DNA of 64,000 bases, taken from contig CALJKW010000021.1 of NCBI GenBank assembly GCA_937980205.1, positions 1 through 64,000 of the forward strand, written 5' to 3'. Shown here piece by piece: positions 7,701 to 15,944 of the stretch. Under the pieces are notes generated by a model, which saw only the letters and a list, made by a program, of their open reading frames with translations, was not told the origin of the DNA and ran no database searches. The position numbers and the translations under genes are program-made. The DNA comes from an uncultured Myxococcales bacterium (GTDB lineage Bacteria > Myxococcota > Myxococcia > Myxococcales > Myxococcaceae). Numbering within the stretch: position 1 is the first letter of the stretch; each line of letters starts with the position of its first letter.

Positions 7701-10131
7701 CGTCGGACTGCGCGAGCACCGGGGCGTTGTCGGCGTCGCTCGCGCGCACCTCGATGCGCACCGGGCCGAGCGCGTCGGCGTCGAGCTTCACGCTCCCGCG
7801 GCCACCCGAGAGCTTCGCCTTGCCTCTCGCGATGGGCCCGCTGCCGCCGCCGCCGCGCGCGTCGAAGCGCACCAGGCGGACGTGCAGCTCGGGGTCCTCT
7901 GCCTTGCCGTTCGCGTCTTCGGCGCGCAGCGTGACGTCGATCTTCTCTCCCGGCTTGTAGATGTACCGGTCCGCGCGCAGGTCCGCGAAGAAGGGCGTGC
8001 TCGACGTCTTGATGGAGCCCGAGCCGCTCACCTCGCGGCGTGACGCGTCGGTCACGAACACCTGCACCGCGTACTCGAGCCCCGGGTAGCCGCTGATCTG
8101 CTCGGGCTTGACGGCGGGCACCTCGACTTCGGCCGTGCCGTCCGCTCCGGTCTTGAACGTCAGGGTGTGCTGCGCGACCTGGCCGCCGTAGCCGTAGCCA
8201 TAGCCGTACTCGTCGTCCCACCCGCCGCGGCCGTACCGCCGCTTCGAGCTTCCGCCGCTGTACGGATCGTCGTCGACCGGCTCATCGCCCCACGGGCCGA
8301 ACCGGTGCTGCCAGTAGCGCACCTGCACGAGCGCCCGGCCCTGCGCGTTCGCGACCGGCCCGCCGAAGAAGAACGACGCGCTGACCTTGAACTTGAGCTT
8401 CTGGCCGAAGTCCGGCTTGCCGATCGCAGAGACGCTGACGGTGTACTCGGGCGGCTTGTACTCCTCGACGCGGAACGTGGCCTGCGCCTGGTTCAGCGAG
8501 TAGCCGGAGACGGAGAGCTGCGCGTAGTACTGGCCGAGCTGCGCGTCGGCTTTCAGCGGCAGCGTGAACTGCGCGGTGCCGAAGGCGTTGGTGGTGAGCT
8601 CCGGCTTCGCGAGCTCGCGGCCCTGCGGGTCGCGCACGTAGAGCGTCACCTTCGAGCTCGCGAGCGGCACCGACGGCCCGTCCTGCCGCGAGCGCAGGAA
8701 CACCTTGAAGCCGACCGTCTCACCCGGCTTGTAGAGCGGGCGATCCATCAGCACGTAGCCCAGGTGCTCGCGCGTCGGCTCGTACCAGCTGCTCACGTAG
8801 CCCCGCGCGAAGCTCGAGGCGCCGCCGGTCTGGGCCCACGCCACCGCCTGGTACGGGTTCTTCCCTTTGAGGTCGAAGCGCGCGACGCCGGTCGCGTCCG
8901 CCTTCGCCGTCAGCTTCTCGTACGACGCGCTGTTCTGGCTCTCGAGGTACAGCGCGACGTCGGCGCCCGGCACGGCCGCGCCGGTGAGCGCGTCGGCGGT
9001 GAACGTCACCGCGGTCTCGCGCTCGATCTTCATCACCGTCGCGTGCGGCGTGACGAGCACGATCTCGTCGTCGCGCTGCCCGTCGGCGTCGACCTCGAGC
9101 AGGTACGCGCCGGGCTGTTTGAGATCGAGGTCGAAGGTGCTGCTGCCGTAGGCGTGCTTCGTGGGCACGGTGAGCTTCGCGTTCCACGTGCTCACCACGG
9201 CGCCGGCCGCCTTCTGGAACGCGCCCTCCTCGTCGTGAATCGCCGGGCTCGTCTCGAGCGTGAGCGGGTCGACCCTGCGCACCTTCCAGCTCGCGTTCGA
9301 GACGTTGCGGTAGCTGAACGAGACCTGCGGCTTCGTGCCGGGGATCTCGATGTACGAGACCGAGATCGACGCCTGCGGCCGGCGGATGTCGGAGGCCCGG
9401 CTCGACGCCGACTCGCGCACGTTGCTGGTCTGCGGAGAGAAGCGCTTCACCACCGCGTCGTAGAGCTCGAGCGCGGTCACGAACTTCTGCTGGTTCTCGT
9501 AGGCCTGCCCGAGCTCGAACAGCGCGTCGTCGGCGACGTCGGTGCCGCTGTCGCCGAGCTCGCGCAGCTCTCTCTCTCCGTCGGCGAACGTCTTGGGCTC
9601 GCGCAGGTTCACGCGCGCGCGGTAGAGGCGGGCGCGCGCCTTCTCGTTGGGCTTCGCCGACACCTCGAGGATCTGCGAGACGCGCTCGAACGTGCGCTTC
9701 TTGTCGTAGCTGGAGTTGTCGAGATCGCGGAACGCGCCGCGGATGAACAGGCCGCGCGCCTCGTTGCCGACGCGGTCGTCTCCGATGGCCTGCTTGAGCA
9801 GCGGCAGGCACGTGGAGAAGTCGACGTAGCCCTGCTCGGCGACGATGGTGCACGCGTAGGCGCGGGCGAAGTCCTTCTCGCCGCTGTTCGCCATCGTCTG
9901 CAGCTCGCTGAACCAGTTGCCCGAGCGGCCGACGCGCATGCAGGCCCGGGCGCGCTTCGCGGTCGCCTCGCGCTTCAGCGGCGACTCGGGGTTCGCCTTG
10001 AGGAAGGCAGAGAAGCCGTCGCACGCGCGCGCGTTGCTCTCCTCGCGCAGGTATTTGTCGGCGGCCTCGAAGCTCGAGTCTTCGGCCCTGGCGGCGGTCG
10101 CCGCGAGGCACAGCAGTAGCAGTGAGCGCAT
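4756..10131 (-). CDS. Bacterial alpha-2-macroglobulin family protein with intact thioester motif
   Basis: 1791 residues, the largest gene in the window. It starts with a cleavable signal peptide (MRSLLLLCLAATAARA) rather than the lipobox of E. coli YfhM. Residues ~20-230 look like a helical TPR-type region, followed by a long series of macroglobulin beta-domains. A low-complexity, charged Gly/Ala-rich section (about residues 1000-1090) occupies the bait-region zone. The thioester motif is YGCVEQ, with Cys1315 and Gln1318 retained, inside the alpha/alpha-toroid thioester domain. Such proteins are thought to trap foreign proteases in the periplasm; in a predatory myxobacterium they could protect against prey or own enzymes (inference). 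Divergent from the gene at 10205. Confidence 0.92.
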   Translation of the reverse strand: MRSLLLLCLAATAARAEDSSFEAADKYLREESNARACDGFSAFLKANPESPLKREATAKRARACMRVGRSGNWFSELQTMANSGEKDFARAYACTIVAEQGYVDFSTCLPLLKQAIGDDRVGNEARGLFIRGAFRDLDNSSYDKKRTFERVSQILEVSAKPNEKARARLYRARVNLREPKTFADGERELRELGDSGTDVADDALFELGQAYENQQKFVTALELYDAVVKRFSPQTSNVRESASSRASDIRRPQASISVSYIEIPGTKPQVSFSYRNVSNASWKVRRVDPLTLETSPAIHDEEGAFQKAAGAVVSTWNAKLTVPTKHAYGSSTFDLDLKQPGAYLLEVDADGQRDDEIVLVTPHATVMKIERETAVTFTADALTGAAVPGADVALYLESQNSASYEKLTAKADATGVARFDLKGKNPYQAVAWAQTGGASSFARGYVSSWYEPTREHLGYVLMDRPLYKPGETVGFKVFLRSRQDGPSVPLASSKVTLYVRDPQGRELAKPELTTNAFGTAQFTLPLKADAQLGQYYAQLSVSGYSLNQAQATFRVEEYKPPEYTVSVSAIGKPDFGQKLKFKVSASFFFGGPVANAQGRALVQVRYWQHRFGPWGDEPVDDDPYSGGSSKRRYGRGGWDDEYGYGYGYGGQVAQHTLTFKTGADGTAEVEVPAVKPEQISGYPGLEYAVQVFVTDASRREVSGSGSIKTSSTPFFADLRADRYIYKPGEKIDVTLRAEDANGKAEDPELHVRLVRFDARGGGGSGPIARGKAKLSGGRGSVKLDADALGPVRIEVRASDADNAPVLAQSDVWLTNEAKPMMPEGYGFQLFTDTAPLKVGQLVRALVVTPTAGGHVLVTVENERLQWVKALPLNGRAKFVEIPLAADMAPNSWLHVFRFEQATALQTAVEIRVKGSEVELPVKVAFAKGTTEPGTSVPVTIEAPGAPKGADSEVAVTVVDEALYAIEAARTDFLSFFGRKRRELRVQTSSTMNQKTYRRPQQQRPEGVAQTQPEPKPTDSASRDEDRARGEPEAPAAMAAPVVAERVQEEKKDMGAAKEIASASGAKRKAAGPGAGAGMDDLAGAGGLGTGAGAAPVKVRTDFGSSSGWFASLAGKAGAPLKQDVKLKDSLTSWRATAYVVTNGPHLGVGQGNIRTEKPLMVRLQAPRFFTERDEVTLSAIVSSRLDKAADVDVSILAPGLKALGPAQKLVKVGPGEDVRFDVRFQVVDIGERTVKTVARSGPLADAMEWKLPSMIHGSAQRKAFAGRLSDKFTLELDVPEKRNPKATRFELTLSPSLLSVMFDGLPYLAQYPYGCVEQTLSRFVPAAIARRAVKDLNLPATRVPADLDAMVDAGLKRLYGFQHSDGGWGWWQTDNTNKWMSAYVVYGLGLGREAGLTIDGAVLERGRAYLTNVLGAARNEPETQAFITYALATTGGAPKSALDFAFGARTKLSPRGRALVALALLAAKDARARIAVENLDDVVKAAASRPDAAVGEVNDAWSTSAAIEATAYTLMAMARYDLKSPNIKPLTDFLVLRRNGGKWRTTRDTAFAIYALSDLARREEASNRSGAFVVLVNGREMKRLAFTKGGIDLTAPIVLEDAAFKAGKNVVEVRKDGGAATGYFAATLDVFNQNDFIKGVGGDVVVTRKYTLIGKPSTEPSAAPTEYGMPLESGTRVRVDLEVKANKAVEFVMIEDLKPAGLEAVMLKSGPEVCNYQCAHAELRTDRVAMFLQAIPVGVTKLSYELRAEVPGKFAALPARAEAMYAPEIQATSDEMRFEVRDAPEANLVGR

Positions 10132-10204
10132 GGTGTTCCCCTCGGTGATACGCGCGAGGGGACTCTACGATCTGTGGGGTCCGACGTGTGGTAGAGCGTG
10201 CGGT

Positions 10205-11032
10205 ATGCCTCGACCTCTCGGTATCCCCGGCAACACCGGAATCACTGGCGGAATCTCTGGCATCAACAACCGCGTGCCCGATGTGGTGGGGAAGCCGACC
10301 GAGACGACGACGACGGCGCCCGACGCGATGGGCAGCGTGCCCGCCGGCGGCCAGAAGCTCGAAGGCCAGCTCAGCGGGGGCGCCGTGCAGACCACCGGCA
10401 CCGCTCCGCCGTCGGCGCTGTGGGGCGACTCTGGCCCGCAGGCGATGGCGCAGGAGATGGTCGATGCGCTGCGGCAGATGGCGAACGCCGCCGAGCGCGG
10501 ACAGGACGTCGGCAGCCTCGCCGCGAAGTACGCCGCGCGCTTCACCGGTCTCGATGACGCTTCCCGCGCCGCGATCGACGTGCTGTGGACGCCGGAAGGG
10601 GCAGGGCTCCGTGCCGACCTCAACGCGGCCTCGGCGCGCCTCGCGAAGGCGGCGCCGAACACGGTGTTCCCGGGCAGCATCGCTCCGTTCGAGAAGGACC
10701 TGATCGAGGGCATGAGCCGCGAGCAGCTGCTCGCCGACGCGAAAGACCGGCTGTCGAAGCCGCGCTCGCAGTGGGCGCCGAAGGTCGAGCTCAGTCAGCT
10801 CGACGGCATGAGCGACGCAGGGCTCAGGCAGCTCGCGGTCGACGAGATCATGTCGTCGCGCACGCGGCGCGCCGCGACGATGCCGCTCGAGACCGCGGTC
10901 GCAGAAGCGCAGGTGAAGGGCGACGCGGCAGCCGTGAAGGCCGCCGCCCAGGCGATCGTCGCGCTGGGTCAGCAGGGCGTGTCGGACCTGGGGGCGATGA
11001 CGGACTTCTACAAGCGCCTGGCCGGCGCGTAG
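10205..11032 (+). CDS. Hypothetical protein, Gly/Thr-rich N-terminus and helical C-terminus
   Basis: 275 residues; no family recognised. The first ~75 residues are low complexity (Gly, Pro, Thr-rich, starting MPRPLGIPGNTGITGG). The remainder is predicted helical, with segments such as EMVDALRQMANAAERGQDVG and DLIEGMSREQLLADAKDRL. No signal peptide or transmembrane stretch is visible, and the disordered N-terminus plus helical body resembles the T3SS-associated genes near 48-51 kb in style only; no sequence link was established. It is divergent from the alpha-2-macroglobulin gene (73 bases between starts). High third-position GC supports coding. Confidence 0.7.
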   Translation: MPRPLGIPGNTGITGGISGINNRVPDVVGKPTETTTTAPDAMGSVPAGGQKLEGQLSGGAVQTTGTAPPSALWGDSGPQAMAQEMVDALRQMANAAERGQDVGSLAAKYAARFTGLDDASRAAIDVLWTPEGAGLRADLNAASARLAKAAPNTVFPGSIAPFEKDLIEGMSREQLLADAKDRLSKPRSQWAPKVELSQLDGMSDAGLRQLAVDEIMSSRTRRAATMPLETAVAEAQVKGDAAAVKAAAQAIVALGQQGVSDLGAMTDFYKRLAGA

Positions 11033-11052
11033 CAAGCCTCCACCGCTCTTCA

Positions 11053-11125
11053 TGGGCCCTCCAGGATTCGAACCTGGGACCAATCGGTTATGAGCCGACA
11101 GCTCTGACCGCTGAGCTAAGGGCCC
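11053..11125 (-). tRNA. tRNA with anticodon CAU, probably tRNA-Ile2 (lysidine-modified)
   Basis: The reverse strand folds into a full 73-base cloverleaf: acceptor GGGCCCT/AGGGCCC, D arm GCTC/GAGC, anticodon stem GTCGG/CCGAT with loop CTCATAA (anticodon CAT), and T arm with GGTTCGAATC. Discriminator base is A and CCA is not encoded. CAU tRNAs can be initiator Met, elongator Met or Ile2. The 5' part GGGCCCTTAGCTCAG and the CUCAUAA loop closely follow the E. coli tRNA-Ile2 (ileX) pattern, so reading of AUA codons after TilS modification is the likely role. An automatic caller may label it Met. Confidence 0.93.
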
Positions 11126-11275
11126 TCAGCGTCACTTCAAACCGCGACGACCCTACCACTGCGGTCCCGACATGCCTTGTGCGGACGACCCGGCCTGCGC
11201 TACGAACATTACGATGCATCGGCGTTTCATAAATCTACGCCTCGCGCCGCTCCCCTCTGCACGTTAGGAACCGCC

Positions 11276-12334
11276 GTGCCTTCGATCCGCTCCGTCGCCC
11301 GGGCGCTCCCTCCGCACTACGCGGATCAGGAAGAGCTCATCGCGGCGTTCCGCGACGCCTGGTCGAAGCAGCACTTCAACGTCGAGCGCCTCGAAGATCT
11401 CCACCGCGCCGTCGGAGTCGGCGGCCGCCACCTCGCCCTCCCGCTCGCGCAGTACCACGAGCTCGTCTCCTTCCAGGCCCGCAACGACGCGTGGACGAAG
11501 GCCGCCGTCGATCTCGGCGAGAAGGCCGTCCGCGACGCCACCGCCGCGGCGGGGCTCACGCTGCAGGATCTGCAGCACATCTTCTTCGTCACCGTCACCG
11601 GCCTCGCGACGCCCTCCATCGACGCCCGCCTCTGCAACCGGCTCGGGCTGCGCGCCGACATCCGCCGCACGCCGATCTTCGGCCTCGGCTGCGTCGCCGG
11701 AGCCGCCGGCACCGCGCGCATGAGCGACTGGCTGCGCGGCTTCGAGAAGGGCCACGCGGTGCTCCTCTCCGTCGAGCTGTGCTCGCTCACGCTCCAGCGC
11801 GAAGATCTCTCCGTCGCGAACATCATCGCCTCGGGCCTCTTCGGCGACGGCGCCGCCGCGATGGTCATGTCCGGTGACGAGGTGAGCTCGGGCGCCAGAG
11901 GTCCGCGCGTCGTCGCCACCACCTCGGTCTTCTACCCGAACACCGAGCGCGTCATGGGCTGGGACTTCGTCGACACCGGCTTCAAGGTCGTGCTCTCGGC
12001 GAAGGTGCCCGAGGTGGTCGCCGCGAACGTCCGCCGCGACGTCGACGGCTTCCTGGGCGCGCACGGCCTCGATCGCTCGAAGATCTCGCACTGGATCGCG
12101 CACACCGGCGGCCCGAAGGTCCTCAAGGCGTTCGAGCAGGCGCTCGAGCTGCCTCCGCAGGCGCTCGAGCGCTCGTGGAAGAGCCTGCGCGAGGTCGGCA
12201 ACCTGTCGAGCGCGTCGGTGCTGTTCGTGCTGTCGGAGCTCCTCGAGAGCGGCACGGCCAGGCCCGGCGAGTATGGACTGCTGATGGCGATGGGGCCCGG
12301 CTTCTGCGCCGAGCTGATCCTGCTGCAATGGTGA
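11276..12334 (+). CDS. Type III polyketide synthase (chalcone/stilbene synthase family)
   Basis: 352 residues from a GTG at 11276, chosen because AGGAA lies about five bases upstream and because the protein then begins at the family N-terminus; an in-frame TTG at 11177 would add 33 unlikely residues. The catalytic triad is intact: Cys139 in GLGCVAGAAG, His276 in IAHTGGPKVL, Asn309 in VGNLSSASV. The C-terminal MGPGFCAEL loop is typical. It condenses an acyl starter with malonyl-CoA to alkylresorcinols or alkylpyrones. It is first in a run of overlapping genes (methyltransferase, ACP, acyl-AMP ligase, FAD oxidoreductase) that would supply the starter and tailor the product. Confidence 0.95.
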   Translation: MPSIRSVARALPPHYADQEELIAAFRDAWSKQHFNVERLEDLHRAVGVGGRHLALPLAQYHELVSFQARNDAWTKAAVDLGEKAVRDATAAAGLTLQDLQHIFFVTVTGLATPSIDARLCNRLGLRADIRRTPIFGLGCVAGAAGTARMSDWLRGFEKGHAVLLSVELCSLTLQREDLSVANIIASGLFGDGAAAMVMSGDEVSSGARGPRVVATTSVFYPNTERVMGWDFVDTGFKVVLSAKVPEVVAANVRRDVDGFLGAHGLDRSKISHWIAHTGGPKVLKAFEQALELPPQALERSWKSLREVGNLSSASVLFVLSELLESGTARPGEYGLLMAMGPGFCAELILLQW

Positions 12335-12873
12335 ACCGCGCCTACCTCGTCGCGCTCGTCGTCGAGCGCCTCGTCGAGCTCGTGCTCTCGAAGCGGAACG
12401 CCGCCAGGGCCTTCGCGCGCGGCGGTGTCGAGGTCGGCCAGACGCACTACCGCGTGATGACGGCGTTCCACACCCTCTTCATCATCGCGTGCGCGCTCGA
12501 GGCGCGGCCGTTCGACCCCGTCCTCTTCTTCGCGTTCCTCCCCGGTGCGCTCGGCGCGCAAGGCTTACGCTGGTGGGCGATCCGAACCTTGGGTGAGCGC
12601 TGGAACACCCGCGTCATCGTCGTCCCCGGCGAGCAGCCCGTCACGGGCGGCCCGTACCGGTTCCTGAAACACCCGAACTACCTGGCCGTAGTCATCGAGC
12701 TGTTCTGCGTGCCGATGATGATGGGCGCCTTCTTCACCGCGATCGCCTTCTCGCTCGGCAACGCGCTGCTCCTCTACGTGCGCATCCGCGCCGAAGAGCG
12801 GGCGCTCGGACCTCAGTGGCAGCAGGCCTTCGCGGGCAAGTCCCGCCTCTTCCCCGGAGCGCGTCATGGCTGA
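12328..12873 (+). CDS. Isoprenylcysteine carboxyl methyltransferase-type membrane methyltransferase
   Basis: 181 residues; its ATG overlaps the polyketide synthase stop by seven bases. It is an integral membrane protein with about four hydrophobic segments and the ICMT/PEMT C-terminal signature GGPYRFLKHPNYLAVVIEL followed by RIRAEERALG, the SAM-binding region. A protein of this family, BpsB, is encoded beside the type III polyketide synthase BpsA in Bacillus subtilis and O-methylates its alkylpyrones (established knowledge). By analogy this enzyme probably methylates the phenolic or pyrone lipid made by the upstream synthase in the membrane. Confidence 0.88.
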   Translation: MVNRAYLVALVVERLVELVLSKRNAARAFARGGVEVGQTHYRVMTAFHTLFIIACALEARPFDPVLFFAFLPGALGAQGLRWWAIRTLGERWNTRVIVVPGEQPVTGGPYRFLKHPNYLAVVIELFCVPMMMGAFFTAIAFSLGNALLLYVRIRAEERALGPQWQQAFAGKSRLFPGARHG

Positions 12874-13123
12874 CGCCCTCGAGGAGAGCGTGCTCCTGGA
12901 GCTCCGCCGCATCTTCAAGACCGACCTCGAGCGCGACGAGCCCGTCGAGCTCACCCACGAGCTGCTGCGCGAGCTGCACGTCGACTCGCTCGCCGCCATC
13001 GTGATCGCCGTCGGCCTGGAGAACCGCTTCCGCGTCAAGCTCACCGAGGCCGACACCGTCGGAGTCGTCACCGTCTCGGACCTCGTCCAGCGCGTCGCCG
13101 CGCGCGTGAGGGCCTCGGCGTGA
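12866..13123 (+). CDS. Acyl carrier protein
   Basis: 85 residues, a normal ACP length. The phosphopantetheine attachment site is Ser41 in HVDSLAAIVI, in the usual DSL context at the start of helix 2. Its ATG overlaps the end of the methyltransferase gene by eight bases and its stop overlaps the next GTG (GTGA), so it is translated with both neighbours. Lying between a type III polyketide synthase and a fatty acyl-AMP ligase, it probably receives a fatty acyl group from the ligase and presents it as starter, in place of acyl-CoA (inference). Confidence 0.92.
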   Translation: MADALEESVLLELRRIFKTDLERDEPVELTHELLRELHVDSLAAIVIAVGLENRFRVKLTEADTVGVVTVSDLVQRVAARVRASA

Positions 13124-14790
13124 TCCTGCGCGGCCCCGAGCTGGTCGCGCCGAAGCACGCGACCGTGAACGCCGCGCTGCAGAACGCCGCGGCTTCGCCC
13201 TACGGCCTCGTCTTCCTCGACGTCCGCGAGCAGGAGACGCGCAGCTCGTGGGCCGAGCTCTACTCTCGCGCGCGCCGCATGGCGGCCGCCCTCGCCGAGC
13301 GCGGCGTCAAGCCCGGCGAGCGCGTCGCGATGGTGCTGCCGACCGGCCCCGACTTCATGGACGCGTTCTTCGGCACGCTGCTCGCCGGTGCCGTCCCCGT
13401 TCCGCTCTATCCGCCCGTGCGCCTCGGCCGCATGGACGAGTACGTACGCTCGACCGCGCGCATGCTCGAGCTCACCGGCTCGCGCGCCGTGCTGAGCGAC
13501 CGCCGCGTCCGCCTGCTGCTCGGCGGAGCCGTCGAGCGCGCCCGGCCCGACCTCGGCTGCCCGACGGTGGCCGACCTCATGGGCGGCGCGAACGAGGCCG
13601 AAGAGAAGGTCTCGCGCGACGCCCTCGGCCTCATTCAGTTCTCGTCGGGCTCGACGGTCGACCCGAAGCCCGTCGCGCTCACGCACGCGAACCTCATGGC
13701 GCAGGTGGCGATTCTCCACCAGGCGATGCCGGGGCTCGATGCGAAGGTGCACCGCGGCGTCTCGTGGCTGCCGCTGTACCACGACATGGGCCTCATCGGC
13801 TGCCTGCTCGAGGCGCTCTACTTCCCCGCCGATCTCGTGCTGCTGCCTCCCGAGGGCTTCCTCGCGCGCCCCGCGCTCTGGCTGCGCGCGATCTCGAAGT
13901 ACCGCGGCGCCGTCTCGCCCGCGCCGAACTTCGCCTACGGGCTGTGCCTCAAGCGCGTCCGCGACGAGGAGCTCGACGGCGTCGATCTCTCGTGCTGGCG
14001 CTACGCCCTCAACGGCGCCGAGCCCGTCTCGGCCTCGGTGCAGCAGCGCTTCGTCGAGCGCTTCTCGCGCTGGGGCTTCGACGCCGCCTCGCTCTTGCCG
14101 GTGTACGGCCTCTCCGAGGCCTCGCTCGCGGTGACGTTCTCCGAGCGCGGTGCTGCGAGGCGCGCCGTCGAGCACCAGGGCCGCGAGGTGGTCTCCGTCG
14201 GCACGCCGGTGCCCGGCACCTCGGTCGACGTCCGCGACGGCCGCATCTGGGTGAAGGGCCCCTCGGTGATGCGCGGCTACTTCGGCAACGACGAGGCCAC
14301 CGCGCGCTCGCTCGTCGACGGCTGGCTCGACACCGGAGACCTGGGGTTCGTCGACGGCGGCGAGCTCTTCGTCAGCGGGCGCGCGAAAGACGTCGTCATC
14401 ATCCGCGGCGCCAACCACGCGCCCCAGGTCTTCGAGGAGTGCCTCGACTCGGTCGCAGGCGTCCGCACCGGCTGTGCCGTCGCCGTCGGCTACCTGCCGA
14501 AGGGCCACGACGGCGAGGCGCTCGCCCTGCTCGTGGAAGGAGAGGGTGACGGCCTCGAGCAGCGCATCACCGCCGCCGTCGTCGAGGCGACCTCCATCAA
14601 GCCGCACGCCGTCGTCGTGCTCGCGCCCGGGACGCTGCCGCGCACCTCGAGCGGGAAGCTGAGGCGGCAAGAGGCGCTCGAGCGCTGGCTCTCCGGCCAG
14701 CTGCAGCCGCCGAAGCCCGTCAACGCCCTCGCCGTCGGCGCCGAGGTCGCCAAGAGCATGCTCTCGTTCGCGAAGAGCCGGCTGAAGTGA
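13120..14790 (+). CDS. Fatty acyl-AMP ligase-like adenylate-forming enzyme
   Basis: 556 residues from GTG 13120, overlapping the ACP stop. Adenylation core motifs are present: IQFSSGSTVDPKPVALTH (A3), YGLSEASLAV (A5), LDTGDLGFVDGGELFVSGR (A7/A8) and PRTSSGKLRR with the catalytic Lys513 (A10). The early LAGAVPVPLYPPVRLGR and WLPLYHDMGLIG segments are characteristic of fatty acyl-AMP ligases that load carrier proteins rather than CoA. With the ACP encoded immediately upstream, it most likely activates a fatty acid and transfers it to that ACP to prime the type III polyketide synthase. Substrate chain length cannot be read from the sequence. Confidence 0.9.
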   Translation: MILRGPELVAPKHATVNAALQNAAASPYGLVFLDVREQETRSSWAELYSRARRMAAALAERGVKPGERVAMVLPTGPDFMDAFFGTLLAGAVPVPLYPPVRLGRMDEYVRSTARMLELTGSRAVLSDRRVRLLLGGAVERARPDLGCPTVADLMGGANEAEEKVSRDALGLIQFSSGSTVDPKPVALTHANLMAQVAILHQAMPGLDAKVHRGVSWLPLYHDMGLIGCLLEALYFPADLVLLPPEGFLARPALWLRAISKYRGAVSPAPNFAYGLCLKRVRDEELDGVDLSCWRYALNGAEPVSASVQQRFVERFSRWGFDAASLLPVYGLSEASLAVTFSERGAARRAVEHQGREVVSVGTPVPGTSVDVRDGRIWVKGPSVMRGYFGNDEATARSLVDGWLDTGDLGFVDGGELFVSGRAKDVVIIRGANHAPQVFEECLDSVAGVRTGCAVAVGYLPKGHDGEALALLVEGEGDGLEQRITAAVVEATSIKPHAVVVLAPGTLPRTSSGKLRRQEALERWLSGQLQPPKPVNALAVGAEVAKSMLSFAKSRLK

Positions 14791-14809
14791 GCGCGCGCCC
14801 CTTCGTTCG

Positions 14810-15901
14810 ATGAGCTTCGACGTCGCCATCGCGGGGGGCGGACCGGGCGGGCTCGCTGCCGCGATCGAGCTGGCCTCGCGCGGCTGCTCCGTCGTCGTGC
14901 TCGACCGCCAGCGCGCGCCCATCGACAAGGCCTGCGGCGAGGGCCTGATGCCCGCCGGGCTCGCGTCGCTGAAGACGTGGGACGTGCCCATTCCCGCCTC
15001 CGAGACCGGCCGGTTCACCGCCATCCGCTACGTGCAGGAGGACGGCCGGTTCGTCGAGGCGCCGCTGCCCGCGCCGGGCGGCCTCGGCATCCGCCGCCTC
15101 GCGCTGCACGCCGCGATGGCCGCCCGCGCGCGCGCCGCCGGAGCCGAGCTGCGCGAGGGCTGCACGGTGAAGGGGCATCGCCAGACGCACGCGGGCGTCG
15201 AGCTCGACACCGACGCCGGCGCCGTCAGCGCGCGGCTGCTCGTCGCCGCCGACGGCCTGCACTCGCCGCTGCGGAAGGCCGCCGGCCTCGAGGACGACGC
15301 GCCCGGCGCCATTCGCCGCTTCGGCCTGCGCCAGCACTTCGCGCTGAAGCCCTGGGGCGAGCGCGTCGAGGTGCACTACGCCGAAGGCCTCGAGGCCTAC
15401 GTGACCCCCGCCGGCGCCCTCCGCGTCGGCATCGCGTTCCTGTGGGAGGACGGGGCCGTCCCGGGGCCTATCGCCTTCGACGCGCTGCTCGCGCGCTTCC
15501 CGCTGCTGAAGGAGCAGCTCGGCGCTGCCCCCGCCGACTCGAAGCCGATGGGCGCCGGGCCGCTCTGTCAGCGCGTTCACGCCACCGTGCACGGGCGGCT
15601 CGTGCTCCTCGGAGACGCCGCCGGCTACGTCGACGCCATCACCGGCGAAGGCCTCTCGCTCGCGTTCGATCAGGCGAAGTGCCTCGGCGGTCTGGTGAAG
15701 GCCGCGCTCGACGATGCCCGCGAGCTCAGCGCCTACGAGCGCGAGTCGCGGCGGGCGTTCAACGCGTACGCGCGGCTCGCCTCGAGCCTCGTCGCCCTCG
15801 CGCGCCGCCCCGCGCTGCGCCGCGCCGCCATCAACCGCCTCATCGCGAACCCGTCGCTCTTCGCGTTTGCGCTGCGGCACCTGACGAAGCCGCGCGGGTA
15901 G
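14810..15901 (+). CDS. FAD-dependent oxidoreductase (geranylgeranyl reductase / hydroxylase family)
   Basis: 363 residues, 19 bases after the acyl-AMP ligase. The FAD-binding Rossmann motif GGGPGG is at residues 9-14, followed by an acidic strand end (VVVLDRQ). CGEGLMPAGL, LVAADGLHSPLRKAAGL and LLGDAAGYVDAITGEGLSLA are the family's second, DG and GD motifs. The family includes geranylgeranyl reductases and para-hydroxybenzoate-hydroxylase-like monooxygenases. In the Streptomyces griseus srsABC operon the third gene is a flavoprotein hydroxylase that converts alkylresorcinols to quinones, so a similar ring hydroxylation is the best guess here. A terminator follows directly. Confidence 0.85.
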   Translation: MSFDVAIAGGGPGGLAAAIELASRGCSVVVLDRQRAPIDKACGEGLMPAGLASLKTWDVPIPASETGRFTAIRYVQEDGRFVEAPLPAPGGLGIRRLALHAAMAARARAAGAELREGCTVKGHRQTHAGVELDTDAGAVSARLLVAADGLHSPLRKAAGLEDDAPGAIRRFGLRQHFALKPWGERVEVHYAEGLEAYVTPAGALRVGIAFLWEDGAVPGPIAFDALLARFPLLKEQLGAAPADSKPMGAGPLCQRVHATVHGRLVLLGDAAGYVDAITGEGLSLAFDQAKCLGGLVKAALDDARELSAYERESRRAFNAYARLASSLVALARRPALRRAAINRLIANPSLFAFALRHLTKPRG

Positions 15902-15913
15902 GGCGAGCTGGGG

Positions 15914-15944
15914 AAGGCGTGGCTCACCGCTGAGCCCGCCTTTT
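15914..15944 (+). terminator. Rho-independent terminator of the polyketide operon
   Basis: A 12-bp stem (aaggcg with one bulged t then ggctca, pairing with tgagcccgcctt) with a four-base ccgc loop, ending in TTTT. It lies 13 bases after the oxidoreductase stop and abuts the stop of the convergent alkyltransferase-like gene at 15943. Confidence 0.75.

Noticed and set aside
4972..8043. A very long plus-strand open frame (over 1000 codons) opposite the alpha-2-macroglobulin gene
   Set aside because: It is a high-GC shadow: Arg/His/Leu-rich with no domain, while the opposite strand has signal peptide, macroglobulin domains and thioester motif.
11053..11125. tRNA with CAT anticodon as initiator or elongator Met
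   Set aside because: Acceptor, D arm and CUCAUAA loop follow the E. coli tRNA-Ile2 pattern, and no initiator-type CGCGGG start is present. Not fully certain without a search.
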